NCBI GenBank assembly: GCA_023421075.1 | Contig: JAEZUM010000051.1 | Location: 62,001-126,000, forward strand | Length of the DNA: 64,000 nucleotides | Reading direction: 5' to 3' | DNA from: Bacillota bacterium | GTDB lineage: Bacteria; Bacillota; Clostridia; Lachnospirales; Lachnospiraceae | Part shown: positions 26,380 to 35,500 of the stretch, one piece after another | How positions within the stretch are numbered: the first letter of the stretch is position 1 | Layout: every line of letters begins with the position of its first letter | Made by a program: the position numbers and the translations under genes | Notes under the pieces: generated by a model | Database searches by the model: none | Seen by the model: the letters and a program-made list of their open reading frames with translations, nothing else | What the model was told of the DNA's origin: nothing

Positions 26380-26435
26380 ATCATAATGTATGCCATAGTC
26401 GAACATGAATGTTCGCCTCTGTCTTACATTATGAT
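26380..26435. repeat. Inverted repeat ATCATAATGTA with inner hairpin
   Basis: ATCATAATGTA (26380-26390) and TACATTATGAT (26425-26435) are exact complements. Between them GAACATGAATGTTC (26401-26414) forms a second small hairpin. It is in the 566-base gap between the Fn3 gene and xdhC, beside the dispersed repeat at 26464; the rest of that gap up to 26340 and after 26560 is AT-rich and featureless. Confidence 0.6.
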
Positions 26436-26463
26436 AAGCTGTTCGTCAAACAGTGCATTATGC

Positions 26464-26520
26464 GCGAAAGCAAAGTGAGCAGATGCAAGCTTGCTTGCAG
26501 ATATGCGAACGCGCACGCGA
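26464..26520 (+). repeat. Dispersed intergenic repeat, copy 1
   Basis: The segment with AAAGCAAAGTGAGCAGATG followed by CAAGCTTGCTTG (26486-26497) and ATATGCGAACG matches, in reverse orientation, the two tandem copies between nrdA and nrdB (40914-41092): shared order AAAGC-n-GTGAG-n-CAAGCTTGCTTG-n-AT-n-CGA. No coding frame. Confidence 0.55.
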
Positions 26521-26557
26521 ACAGTAAAAAAGCCCGCAAAGCGAGCTTTTTTACTGT
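26521..26557. terminator. Strong hairpin terminator after xdhC
   Basis: ACAGTAAAAAAGC-C-CGC, loop AAA, GCG-A-GCTTTTTTACTGT: a 16-pair stem with one mismatch whose arms supply a T run on either strand. It lies 175 bases downstream of the xdhC stop and would end the xdh transcript. Confidence 0.7.
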
Positions 26558-26731
26558 TGGGAAGCATTTTTATGATATAATCCTTAATTATTAATTACTA
26601 ATCGACTGGATGGAACCTATCACCGTGAAAACAGTTAAGATTAATTCTTCTAATGTAATCAATTATAATGGTACATATTACCATAGATATACATTATGAA
26701 TAGCATCCAATTTACATAAATAATCGAATTC

Positions 26732-27217
26732 TTATAATTTTCCTAAACGGCGGAGCATGGTCTTCTCGACTGCGTTCATGATATTCTCGTAGCCGGTACA
26801 ACGACACAGGTTACCGGACAGGAGCTTACGTAGCTCTTCTCTGGTATACTCTTTGCCACTTTCCAATATCTGAACCGCTGACATAATGAAGCCAGGAGTA
26901 CAGAAGCCACATTGAACTGCTGCTTCGTCGATAAAAGCTTGTTGAATGTCAGCCAGCTCTCCGTTCGGACCCAGTAAGCTCTCCAGGGTTCTGATGTTCT
27001 TACCGTCAGCCCAGATTGCCAGATAGATACAGGAATTAAAGCATTCACCGTCAATGATTACGTTGCAGGCACCACACTCACCAACTTCACAACCCTTTTT
27101 TACGGAAGTAAGGCGATAGTCGTTGCGAAGCATATCGGTTAAGGATGCGCGAACATCGATCATTGTTTCGGTTTCTTTCCCATTTATGGTACATTTTACT
27201 AATTTATATTGTGCCAT
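26732..27217 (-). CDS. Molybdenum hydroxylase 2Fe-2S subunit (XdhC type)
   Basis: A 161-residue protein with an N-terminal plant-type ferredoxin domain (CEVGECGACNVIIDGE, about 43-58, plus a further Cys) and a C-terminal four-helix domain binding the second cluster (QCGFCTPGFIMSA and GNLCRCTGY). It passes electrons from the molybdenum centre to FAD in a xanthine-dehydrogenase-type complex. Its start overlaps the stop of the FAD subunit gene by one base (TAATG). The last gene of the three-gene operon. Confidence 0.93.
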   Translation of the reverse strand: MAQYKLVKCTINGKETETMIDVRASLTDMLRNDYRLTSVKKGCEVGECGACNVIIDGECFNSCIYLAIWADGKNIRTLESLLGPNGELADIQQAFIDEAAVQCGFCTPGFIMSAVQILESGKEYTREELRKLLSGNLCRCTGYENIMNAVEKTMLRRLGKL

Positions 27218-28098
27218 TATACTTCACCTCCCGAAAGCTTGATTGCTTCTAGCAAGCCACGATGTGCCATCTCTACGGCAATGTGCTGACGAAGGGCTTT
27301 GGAAGCACGCCAGCTGTCACGAGGCTTGATATCCTCAAGTACGGCCTCACTAATTTTCTTAAGAAGTTCGGTGCTGATCTTCTCCCCTTTTCCAATACTC
27401 TCGGCTGTTACAGCACGTAATGGTGTAGGTCCCTGAACGCCATATGCAATTCGTACATCAGTGATTGTCTTCTTGTCTTCGGACAGCTTCACGTTCACGG
27501 AGCAGCCTGAGGTGGCAATATCCATGGCATTTCTCATTGCATACTTGATATAATGTCCATGATAACCTTCATAGCTTTCCTTCGGGATCAAAATTGCTGT
27601 CTGAAGCTCATCCGGTCTTATATCAACCGTACCTGCTTTTATATAGAATTCCTTAATAGGAATACGTCGGGTTCCCTCACTGCCGGTCAGCTCTATCAGA
27701 GCATCCCAGGCAAATAACGTAGAAGCAGAGTCTGCAGAGGTCACGCCATTGCAGGTATTTCCGCCGATGGTTCCGATGTTTCTGATCTGAGGTCCGCCAA
27801 TCATATCCACTGCTTCACCGAGTACATTAATATATTTCTGAATAATGGGATCCTGCGTAACATGTGAGAAGCTGGTCAGCGATCCGATCCGGATCATACC
27901 GTCCTCCATAAGTGTTACACCTCGCATTTCATCCAGCATGTAGATGCTGATGATCTCCTTGCCTGCGAGCTTACCTTCCCGCATTTGAATTAATACATCG
28001 CTTCCTCCGGCTAATATGATTGCCTGGGGATGAGCCTGGCGAAGCTCTATCGCATGCTTCACGCTGGTTGCTTCGAACATTTCCTTAATATCATACAT
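27217..28098 (-). CDS. Molybdenum hydroxylase FAD subunit (XdhB type)
   Basis: A 293-residue FAD-binding protein of the CO-dehydrogenase-M/XdhB family. The motifs ILAGGSDVLIQMREGK (about 29-44) and IGGNTCNGVTSADSAS (about 112-127) bind FAD. It has a typical C-terminal CO_deh_flav_C domain (IKPRDSWRASKALRQHI). It lies 17 bases after the large subunit gene, and overlaps the Fe-S gene by one base, giving equal expression of the three subunits. Confidence 0.93.
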   Translation of the reverse strand: MYDIKEMFEATSVKHAIELRQAHPQAIILAGGSDVLIQMREGKLAGKEIISIYMLDEMRGVTLMEDGMIRIGSLTSFSHVTQDPIIQKYINVLGEAVDMIGGPQIRNIGTIGGNTCNGVTSADSASTLFAWDALIELTGSEGTRRIPIKEFYIKAGTVDIRPDELQTAILIPKESYEGYHGHYIKYAMRNAMDIATSGCSVNVKLSEDKKTITDVRIAYGVQGPTPLRAVTAESIGKGEKISTELLKKISEAVLEDIKPRDSWRASKALRQHIAVEMAHRGLLEAIKLSGGEV

Positions 28099-28115
28099 GA
28101 TGTTTTTCCCCTTTC

Positions 28116-30398
28116 TTATATTAGCCCTTCCTCTTTAAACCGTTCAAAGAGGATATGAGGCGTCATAGGGATGTTGTTAATTGCAACACCGGTAGCATTT
28201 AAGATTGCATTACGGATCGCCGGAGCAACAGGACATGCCGGGGGTTCACCGAGTGCCTTGGTTCCAAATGCACTGGTCGGTTCATAGTTCTCAACGAACT
28301 GTGCTTCCAGATGAGGGTGATCCATAAAGGTAGAAAGCTTATAGTCTAACAGGTTATCATTCAAGGTTTTACCGGTCTTTGGATCAAAGAGCAGCTGCTC
28401 TGCCAATGCATAGCCGATACCCATACTCATTCCGCCATGAACCTGTGCTTCTGCCAGCTGAGGATTAATTAACTGACCCACATCATGCACGTTAATAATA
28501 TCAAGTAAGGTTACCTTGCAGAGAGGAATATCAACCTCTACCTCTGCGAAGCAGCAACCAAAGGAATATGCATTGGTCTTCGTCTGGTAGGTGCTCTCTG
28601 CCGTCATATGCTCACTGCGGCTCATGCTATATAATGCTTCCGTTGCAAGCTCACCAAGGGAAATCATCACACGCCCATCGGACTTGCGGATAATCTGACC
28701 TTCAATGAGATCCAATTCAAAGGAAGGCATTCTGGTTAATTCATAGGCGTATTTCAGTATTCGTTCTTTTAACAGCAACGCAGTCTGTTTGATGGAAAAG
28801 CCTGCAACATAAGTCTGTCTGGAAGCATAGGCACTGGTACCAAAGGGAGTAACATCGGTATCCTGTGCAGAGATCACATGTACTTTGCTAAAGGGAATAC
28901 CTAAGGCATCCGCTGTCATTTGAGCAAAAGCGGTATCCGCTCCTTGGCCAATCTCGGTCTCGGCAAGCTGTACCTGAACAGAACCATCTTGATTGAGAAC
29001 CATTCGACAGGATGAGGTCTCCAGACTGATCGGCCAAACACCGGTGTTGTACCAGAATACGGAGCAGCCCACACCTTTTCTGATGGGACCGGTCTGATTT
29101 TGATACTCCTTGAATTTGCGGTCAAAATCTATGTAGCTCTTTCCCTTTTCTAAGCTTTGGTTAAAGCTGTCAAAGTAGTTCTCATTCTTGGAGAAGCCAT
29201 CCACATAACCAACCGGCATCAGGGTCTTGCGACGATATTCCACCGGATCAAGACCTAGGGCTCTTGCGATATCTTCGGTATGCGATTCTGCTGCGAACAT
29301 GGCCTGCGGAATTCCATAGCCACGCATTGCTCCGGCTACCGGACGGTTTGTAAATACGGTATAGGAATCACATTCCATATTATCACAAGGATATAATTGC
29401 GGTATGGCATTCATTCCCTTTGCCGCAATTCCATGACCGTGGGATGCATAAGCTCCCTGATTAGAATAGCATTCCAGCTTTCTGGCGACAACATGGCCAT
29501 CGGGTCGTACCCAGCTGATCACGTGAAAGCGAATCGCATGGCGAACTCGATTACTTACAAAGGTCTCTTCTCTGGTTACATCTATTTTGACAGGACGTCC
29601 ACCAACCTGTGTCGTCAGATATGCACATAGAGGTTCATATAAGGCATCCTGCTTATTACCAAAGCCACCACCGATGTAGGGTTTTATGATTCGAACATCT
29701 CCCCAGGGGATTCCTAAGGCTTGCCCAACGATACGGCGAACGATATGGGGAATTTGCGTTGAAGATACAACCGTAATGCGGTTGCCCTCCATGCTAGCAT
29801 AACAAATATGATTTTCAATATGACAATGCTGTACGGTTGGGGTATCATACCAAGCATCAAATTTAATCAGTCCGGGCTCTTTCGTTGCTTCTTCGTAATT
29901 TCCTTTTCGGATCGCTGAATGTCCAAGTACATTGTTCGGGTATGCTTCGTGCAGCTGCGGAGCTTCCGCCTTCATCGCTTCCTGCGCATCAAGAACAAGT
30001 GGATATTCCTCGTATTCAACCTTAATTGCTTCCACTGCCTGCTTCGCAGCCACCTCAGTCTCTGCAATTACTGCTGCCACATCATCACCATAAAAACGTA
30101 CTCTGTCTGTAAGCAAGAGTCTGTCTGCCACATCCTGATGAGCAGGATCTGTTGACCATGGATGCCCTGCGGTAGGGAAATAAATCTTAGGTACGTCAAA
30201 ACAGGTGACTATCTTAACTACCCCCGGAATCTTTTCTGCCTCTGAAACATCGATGGATTTTACAATACCATTTGCAATTGTCGAATGTAGGATCTTCGCA
30301 GTAAATGCATTCTTCTCGCAAAGATCATCGGTATACTTCGCTCTTCCGATAACTTTGTCCAATGCATCTACACGGGGAACACTTTGACCGACTGTCAT
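28116..30398 (-). CDS. xdhA: Molybdenum hydroxylase catalytic subunit (xanthine-dehydrogenase type)
   Basis: A 760-residue molybdopterin subunit. Seen are the N-terminal SVPRVDALDKVIGRAKYTDD motif, GGGFGNKQDALYEP, AMRGYGIPQ with the Arg facing the substrate, EIGQGADTAFAQM, and the catalytic Glu in ALGEPPACPVAPAI. It likely hydroxylates a purine or another N-heterocycle at molybdenum. The name xanthine dehydrogenase is a family-level guess; nicotinate- or purine-hydroxylase relatives share these motifs. AAGGAGG precedes the ATG. Cofactor maturation genes are not in the window. Confidence 0.9.
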   Translation of the reverse strand: MTVGQSVPRVDALDKVIGRAKYTDDLCEKNAFTAKILHSTIANGIVKSIDVSEAEKIPGVVKIVTCFDVPKIYFPTAGHPWSTDPAHQDVADRLLLTDRVRFYGDDVAAVIAETEVAAKQAVEAIKVEYEEYPLVLDAQEAMKAEAPQLHEAYPNNVLGHSAIRKGNYEEATKEPGLIKFDAWYDTPTVQHCHIENHICYASMEGNRITVVSSTQIPHIVRRIVGQALGIPWGDVRIIKPYIGGGFGNKQDALYEPLCAYLTTQVGGRPVKIDVTREETFVSNRVRHAIRFHVISWVRPDGHVVARKLECYSNQGAYASHGHGIAAKGMNAIPQLYPCDNMECDSYTVFTNRPVAGAMRGYGIPQAMFAAESHTEDIARALGLDPVEYRRKTLMPVGYVDGFSKNENYFDSFNQSLEKGKSYIDFDRKFKEYQNQTGPIRKGVGCSVFWYNTGVWPISLETSSCRMVLNQDGSVQVQLAETEIGQGADTAFAQMTADALGIPFSKVHVISAQDTDVTPFGTSAYASRQTYVAGFSIKQTALLLKERILKYAYELTRMPSFELDLIEGQIIRKSDGRVMISLGELATEALYSMSRSEHMTAESTYQTKTNAYSFGCCFAEVEVDIPLCKVTLLDIINVHDVGQLINPQLAEAQVHGGMSMGIGYALAEQLLFDPKTGKTLNDNLLDYKLSTFMDHPHLEAQFVENYEPTSAFGTKALGEPPACPVAPAIRNAILNATGVAINNIPMTPHILFERFKEEGLI

Positions 30399-30460
30399 TT
30401 TGGCAACCTCCTTTTATTATGAAGAAAAATAAGTATTTCTATGACTGTTTCTTTGAAATC

Positions 30461-30478
30461 TTAGATCATTTGATCTAA
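30461..30478. promoter_or_regulatory. Candidate operator in the xdh leader
   Basis: TTAGATCATTTGATCTAA is a perfect 8-2-8 palindrome, 17 bases downstream of the xdh -10 and about 60 bases before the xdhA start. Its symmetric form suits a dimeric repressor rather than the divergent AraC protein. Confidence 0.5.
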
Positions 30479-30494
30479 TTTATGTCTGATTCAT

Positions 30495-30503
30495 ATTATA
30501 GCA
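30495..30503 (-). promoter_or_regulatory. Extended -10 promoter of the xdh operon
   Basis: TGCTATAAT on the minus strand (30495-30503), with no good -35, about 100 bases upstream of xdhA. Lack of a -35 is compatible with dependence on an activator such as the divergent AraC protein. Confidence 0.5.
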
Positions 30504-30662
30504 CAAAAGTTTCGAAAATAACATTACTTATTTGTGTAATTTATATAAAATATTAGCAAACCTTATAAGTAAGCATAAAAATTACATACACTGTATCATT
30601 ATACAAAAAAATCAAATATCCTCTTTTCATTTTTACGAAATAGCAATATCATACAAGAAGAA

Positions 30663-30671
30663 TGCTATGAT
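30663..30671 (+). promoter_or_regulatory. Extended -10 promoter of the divergent AraC gene
   Basis: TGCTATGAT, 37 bases before the TTG start of the AraC-type gene, without a clear -35. It shares the 309-base intergenic region with the xdh promoter; the remainder of the region is AT-rich. Confidence 0.4.
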
Positions 30672-30707
30672 ATATGATAAACTGATCATAAGAAAGGAGT
30701 TGCACTG

Positions 30708-31532
30708 TTGAAAAAAGATATAAGAATAGTCAGATTTGATTCTGATTTGGAGATCGAAGCATATCATTTCCAGGGGATTATGCAAAAATTTCCCAACCAT
30801 TTTCATGAATATTATGTGATCGGCTTTATCGAAAAGGGGAGTCGATATCTATCCTGTAAAAATCGGGAATACACCATAGAGACCGGTGATTTATTACTAT
30901 TCAATCCGGGGGATAATCATACCTGTGAACAAATTGATGATAATGCATTGGATTACCGTTGCATTAATATCCAATCAGAGATTATGCTTAAGGCGACTTA
31001 TGAAATAACCGGATTAGCTTATCTGCCATATTTTACGTCCCAGGTTGTCTTTCATAGTGACTTAGTCAAACTGCTCCGAGAATTACATTTCATGATTATG
31101 GAGGAAGAGAAAGACTTTATCAAAGAAGAAATATTCCTCTTCTTGCTAAGACAGCTCATTGAAGATTTTACGGAACAGGAAGTACCAATACCAAAAACGG
31201 AACCAAATACAGAGACTAAAGCCATCTGTGCCTATATTGAAGAGAACTACAGCAAAAATATTACATTGGATGAACTGAGCAATCGATCCGGACTGAGCAA
31301 GTATCATTTTCTACGATCCTTTACGAAGCAGCAAGGGATTACCCCTTACAGTTATTTAGAAACGATACGGATCAACAAAGCAAAAAAGCTCTTGGAACAG
31401 GGCGTACAGCCAATCGATGCTGCCATGCAGACCGGCTTTTCAGATCAGAGTCATTTTTCGAATTTCTTTAAGAAATTGATTGGTCTTACACCGAATCAAT
31501 ATAGGAATATTTTTCGAGATAAACAACTTTAG
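30708..31532 (+). CDS. AraC family regulator, divergent from xdh
   Basis: A 274-residue regulator. The N-terminal cupin half has FPNHFHEYYVIGFIEKG and GDLLLFNPGDNHTCEQ (about 29-80), and the C-terminal half has two helix-turn-helix motifs (ITLDELSNRSGLSKYHFLR and PIDAAMQTGFSDQSHFSNFF). The start is TTG at 30708, which has AAAGGAG 8 bases upstream and no better in-frame alternative. It is divergent from the molybdenum hydroxylase operon and 22 bases ahead of an EamA transporter, so it probably controls a purine- or heterocycle-use regulon. Confidence 0.9.
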   Translation: MKKDIRIVRFDSDLEIEAYHFQGIMQKFPNHFHEYYVIGFIEKGSRYLSCKNREYTIETGDLLLFNPGDNHTCEQIDDNALDYRCINIQSEIMLKATYEITGLAYLPYFTSQVVFHSDLVKLLRELHFMIMEEEKDFIKEEIFLFLLRQLIEDFTEQEVPIPKTEPNTETKAICAYIEENYSKNITLDELSNRSGLSKYHFLRSFTKQQGITPYSYLETIRINKAKKLLEQGVQPIDAAMQTGFSDQSHFSNFFKKLIGLTPNQYRNIFRDKQL

Positions 31533-31554
31533 CTATGTCGGCGAAAGGACTTAT

Positions 31555-32436
31555 ATGAACACAAATAAAGAAGTGAACGGACATCTATATGCTGCTGTCA
31601 CCATTTTAATATGGGGCACAGCCTTTATATCAACAAAGTTATTGTTAAAAACCTTTTCTCCAATCGAAATACTATTCCTACGATTTGTGATTGGATTTCT
31701 CGTCCTTTTCGTAGTATTTCCCCACAGGTTCAAAATCAAAGAGAGAAAACAGGAATTATATTTTGCTGCAGCCGGACTTTGTGGAATTACACTGTACTAC
31801 TTACTGGAAAATATCGCTCTTACCTATACCTATGCTTCCAATGTGGGGATTATTATTTCTGCAGCACCATTCTTTACAGCAATCTTAGCACATCTCTTTT
31901 TGGATGGCGAGCGATTGAAGCTTCGTTTTTTTGTTGGCTTTGTCGTAGCCTTAGCCGGTATTTCTCTTATTAGTTATAACGGTTATAATACGTTTCAATT
32001 AAATCCGTTTGGCGATGTTCTGGCTGTATTGGCCGCTATTGTTTGGGCGATCTATTCTATCCTTACGAAGAAGATCAGCAGCTTCCAATATAACACCATT
32101 CAAACGACACGCCGTATCTTCCTCTATGGATTGATATTCATGATCCCTGCGCTGCTTCTGTTCGGATTTCAGCCAAAGATATCAATGCTTAATCAACCAG
32201 TCAATCTGTTTAATATATTGTTTTTGGGCTTTGGTGCTTCCGCTCTTTGCTTTGTAACCTGGAATTCTGCTGTAAAAATATTAGGAGCAGTGAAAACCAG
32301 CATTTATATTTATATGGTTCCTGTAATTACGGTTGTAACCTCCATCCTGGTACTAAAAGAAAGTATAACAGGCATTACCGTCATTGGTATTATTCTAACC
32401 CTGGTTGGTCTGTTTGTATCCGTGAAAAGGGGTTAA
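31555..32436 (+). CDS. EamA/DMT family transporter
   Basis: A 293-residue protein with ten membrane helices in two EamA repeats (WGTAFISTKLLLKTFSP opening, GITLYYLLENIALTYT in repeat 1, FVTWNSAVKILGAVKTS and VPVITVVTSILVLKESI in repeat 2). Such proteins export or exchange amino acids, nucleosides or other metabolites. The ATG at 31555 lies behind AAAGGA; the frame continuing to 31480 overlaps the AraC gene and is not needed. Co-transcription with the AraC gene is likely (22-base gap). Confidence 0.9.
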   Translation: MNTNKEVNGHLYAAVTILIWGTAFISTKLLLKTFSPIEILFLRFVIGFLVLFVVFPHRFKIKERKQELYFAAAGLCGITLYYLLENIALTYTYASNVGIIISAAPFFTAILAHLFLDGERLKLRFFVGFVVALAGISLISYNGYNTFQLNPFGDVLAVLAAIVWAIYSILTKKISSFQYNTIQTTRRIFLYGLIFMIPALLLFGFQPKISMLNQPVNLFNILFLGFGASALCFVTWNSAVKILGAVKTSIYIYMVPVITVVTSILVLKESITGITVIGIILTLVGLFVSVKRG

Positions 32437-32475
32437 AAATATCCCCTTGCAGGTATTTCGTGATGCAGGTACTCA

Positions 32476-32500
32476 AAAAAGTTAGCTTCGCAAACTTTTT
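32476..32500. terminator. Hairpin 1 of paired terminator element, copy A
   Basis: AAAAAGTT (32476-32483), conserved centre AGCTTCGCA, AACTTTTT (32493-32500): an 8-pair stem, an A-A mismatch, a GC/GC pair and a TTC loop, with T run on either strand. It lies 40 bases after the EamA stop and is the counterpart of 39734-39758. Confidence 0.75.
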
Positions 32501-32513
32501 ATGTATCATATAT

Positions 32514-32560
32514 GAAGAGGCTGTTACAAAATTAATTTTCAATTTCGTAACAGCCTCTTC
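32514..32560. terminator. Hairpin 2 of paired terminator element, copy A
   Basis: GAAGAGGCTGTTAC and GTAACAGCCTCTTC form a perfect 14-base stem (plus an inner AAATT/AATTT), between the convergent ends of the EamA gene and jetC. With hairpin 1 it repeats the layout seen at 39734-39823. Confidence 0.7.
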
Positions 32561-32592
32561 GTTATCTCTCTGTATTACTGTCATCCAATATA

Positions 32593-35500
32593 TTACAATT
32601 CAACCTCTTCTGCCTCTTGTGCGCTTAATAGCGCAATGAATTCCCTTTTCTCAAATTCCTGAACAGAAATACGATTCTTATTCGGATTAGCAAAGACGAA
32701 GGTCTTATCTACATTATCGACGTAGTTCTGAATCTTGTCATTGGTAGCACTAATGATAGCCTGGAACCCAAGTGTCCGAATCAGACCGATACAGCTACCT
32801 ACCTTTTCTGCATCCATTTTAGAGAAGGCTTCATCTAAAACAACCAATCTGGGGGTAGAGCGTCTCCTGATATTTGATTTTTGATTGATACGATAAACCT
32901 GTGCAAAGCTCGCCAAAAGAGCAACATATAGGGGGTTCTGTCCTTCTCCGCCGGAGTTCTTCGATAACATTTTGCTCAGCCTCATGGGTGGCATGCCTTC
33001 CACCAGCTGCTCCATGTCAAAGGAGAGATAGGTACGGTAATCCGCATATTTCTCCATGTTAGCTCTTGCTTCCTCTAAGGTTCTGTTATCACAATTCTCG
33101 GGAGGCATAAATAATTCTAACAGCTCATTGATTAACTCACTGTAATCCTTTTCATGCTGCATGCTGAACATATCCATCTGATTGCTTATGTTTCCGGTCA
33201 GTTGATGAGGATTAATCTCAAGATTCTCGTCCATAAACATATCATAGAACTTTCCATCCTCACCTCGGTTTTTGGTAATGATAAATCGATATTTATCCTT
33301 TCCGAAATCCATTTGTGACAGAATACGATTCAACTCCTCCTTCTGCTGCATTACCTCCTTAATGGCATCGCGGATCTTATAGATGAAATCTGTCTTAAAA
33401 TGGTAAATAGCCTGTACTGCCTGTTCATTCGCCTTCTTCATAAAATCATTCAGCTTATCACTCTGCAGGCTCTCCAGTAATTGCTCATATTCTTTATTAT
33501 CACGATTGGTCAGCGACAGCCCACGATATGCATATACGGCATGATACTGCTCCCTGCGTTTTAATACCTTGTAGAATTCATCCTCCAGCTGACGCTCTAA
33601 GAGTTGCTTCTGGCTGAGCAGATCACTTCGCAGTTTATCAACGCCCTTATTCTCGGCATTACGGAGCATCACCTGATATGCTTCCTCCCTAATGGAATTA
33701 TATTGATGGTTTTTCTGTTTCTCAATCAATTCCTCATTTAAGGATATCAGCTCATCTGCTGACGCTCGGATACTATTTTCCTTGGTACCAAGCGCGACAC
33801 TCGCCTTTTCCTTCTGTTTACTCTTAGCATCAATAACCTGCTCGATTAGGAGTTTTTTCGCTTTCCAATCATCAATATTCATCTGCTTTAGCGCTACAAT
33901 TCGTCGATGATAATCCTCCTTCAGAAGCTCCTTCTCATTAATTTGATTCATTTCCTGAAGCTTACTTTCATAGAAATCCACATCATTTTGAAGATATTCA
34001 TAGCCAAGCAGTTCCTCTATCCTGTGAAGCTCCTTATCCAGCGGCTCCTTTTGCTCTTTGAGTTCATTCAAGTTCTGTTCTAACAGACTTAATCTGCGCG
34101 CAATAGCGCTTCTGCCGATATAAGCTTCCTCTGTGTAATTACGAGGATTGATGTGCTGCAACCGATACCCCTGGTATAGGATACAATCCGGTGTAATACC
34201 GCTTTTATTACCTCGAAGCTCTTCAACCGAGTGACATTTGATTACCGATCCCATAAGATAGTTCGTATAAGCGGTAATATACTCTGCAGTGGCCTCGACC
34301 TCCTGTGCAAGAGAATACCCTTGAACCTGTTTCATATCCTTCATTACACGTTCCGTATCAATGACTGCGACCCGATAATATTTCTTAGAATCCAGCTGCT
34401 GATAGAGCTCCATCGCCTGCTTGGCATATTCAGGAGCGACAATCAGATTCAGCTTGTTGTTCCCCATATATCCTTCGACGGCATTACGCCACTGTTCGTC
34501 CTTCACTTCAATAACATCTGCCAGGATATCAACCTTTACCGGCTTCTCATATTCTCGTTCCAGTTCCCTGGTCAGGTAATCCTTAACCTCAAGAAGATAA
34601 GGAGGATATGCCTTCTGTCCACCTTTTAGTATATTCATCTGCTTTGCAATCTCGCCAAGCTTATGCGCATATTCATTTATTTGTGCGACTAATTCACTTT
34701 TCTTCTTCTCCAGCCCCACTCTGGTCACAGTTAGGGTAGCCTTCATCTCACCAATCTCATCCGATGTTGCTTGATATCTGACAAAGCGTTCCATTCCGAT
34801 CCGCATACCATCATCCGGATAAGAAGTGGAAAGCCAAGCCTTCAGCCCGCTGCCAATCTTATCATAAGAGGTTTTACTGCGATACAATAGCTCTAACATC
34901 TGATTCAGACTGATCAGTTCTGCCTCCAGATGCTCGTAGCCACTATTCTGGATCGCAAAGGCCACCTCATCCCTCTGCTCCTGTAGCGTCTTTAACTCGA
35001 TTTCCAAATCCTCAATGGATTTGGATAGAATTAGAATATCCTCCTTGTACTCAGCCTCTTGATTCTGGAGCTTATCCAGTTTGGCTTCAACTGTGGAGAT
35101 ATCCAATTTATCCAGATTATATTGCAGCTGCTCTATCTGACCGGAATAAGCCTCATATCGGCTATACTGTCCTGTGATATCCGTTAAGAGGCTGATTTCA
35201 CTCCTGGTATCCTCCAGTCTGCGTTTCAGCCTGGTATACTGAGCCACACTATCCTGCATATCTTCCATGTGAATATCATTTTCCGTACAAATATAATTCT
35301 TAACAAAATCCTCAAGCTTCATGTCCATCTTAAATGGAATTGCTTTCTTAAAAAGGGCCGGGAAATGCTTCGGATGCAATCCACCAAAGAAATTAGTATA
35401 TAACTCATTTCGGAACTTCTCATTCGTCCGGCTGAAATAGTAATCCTCCTTAGAATAATTCGTCTCTATGTAGTCCTTGAGTTCATTAATCGAGAACACC

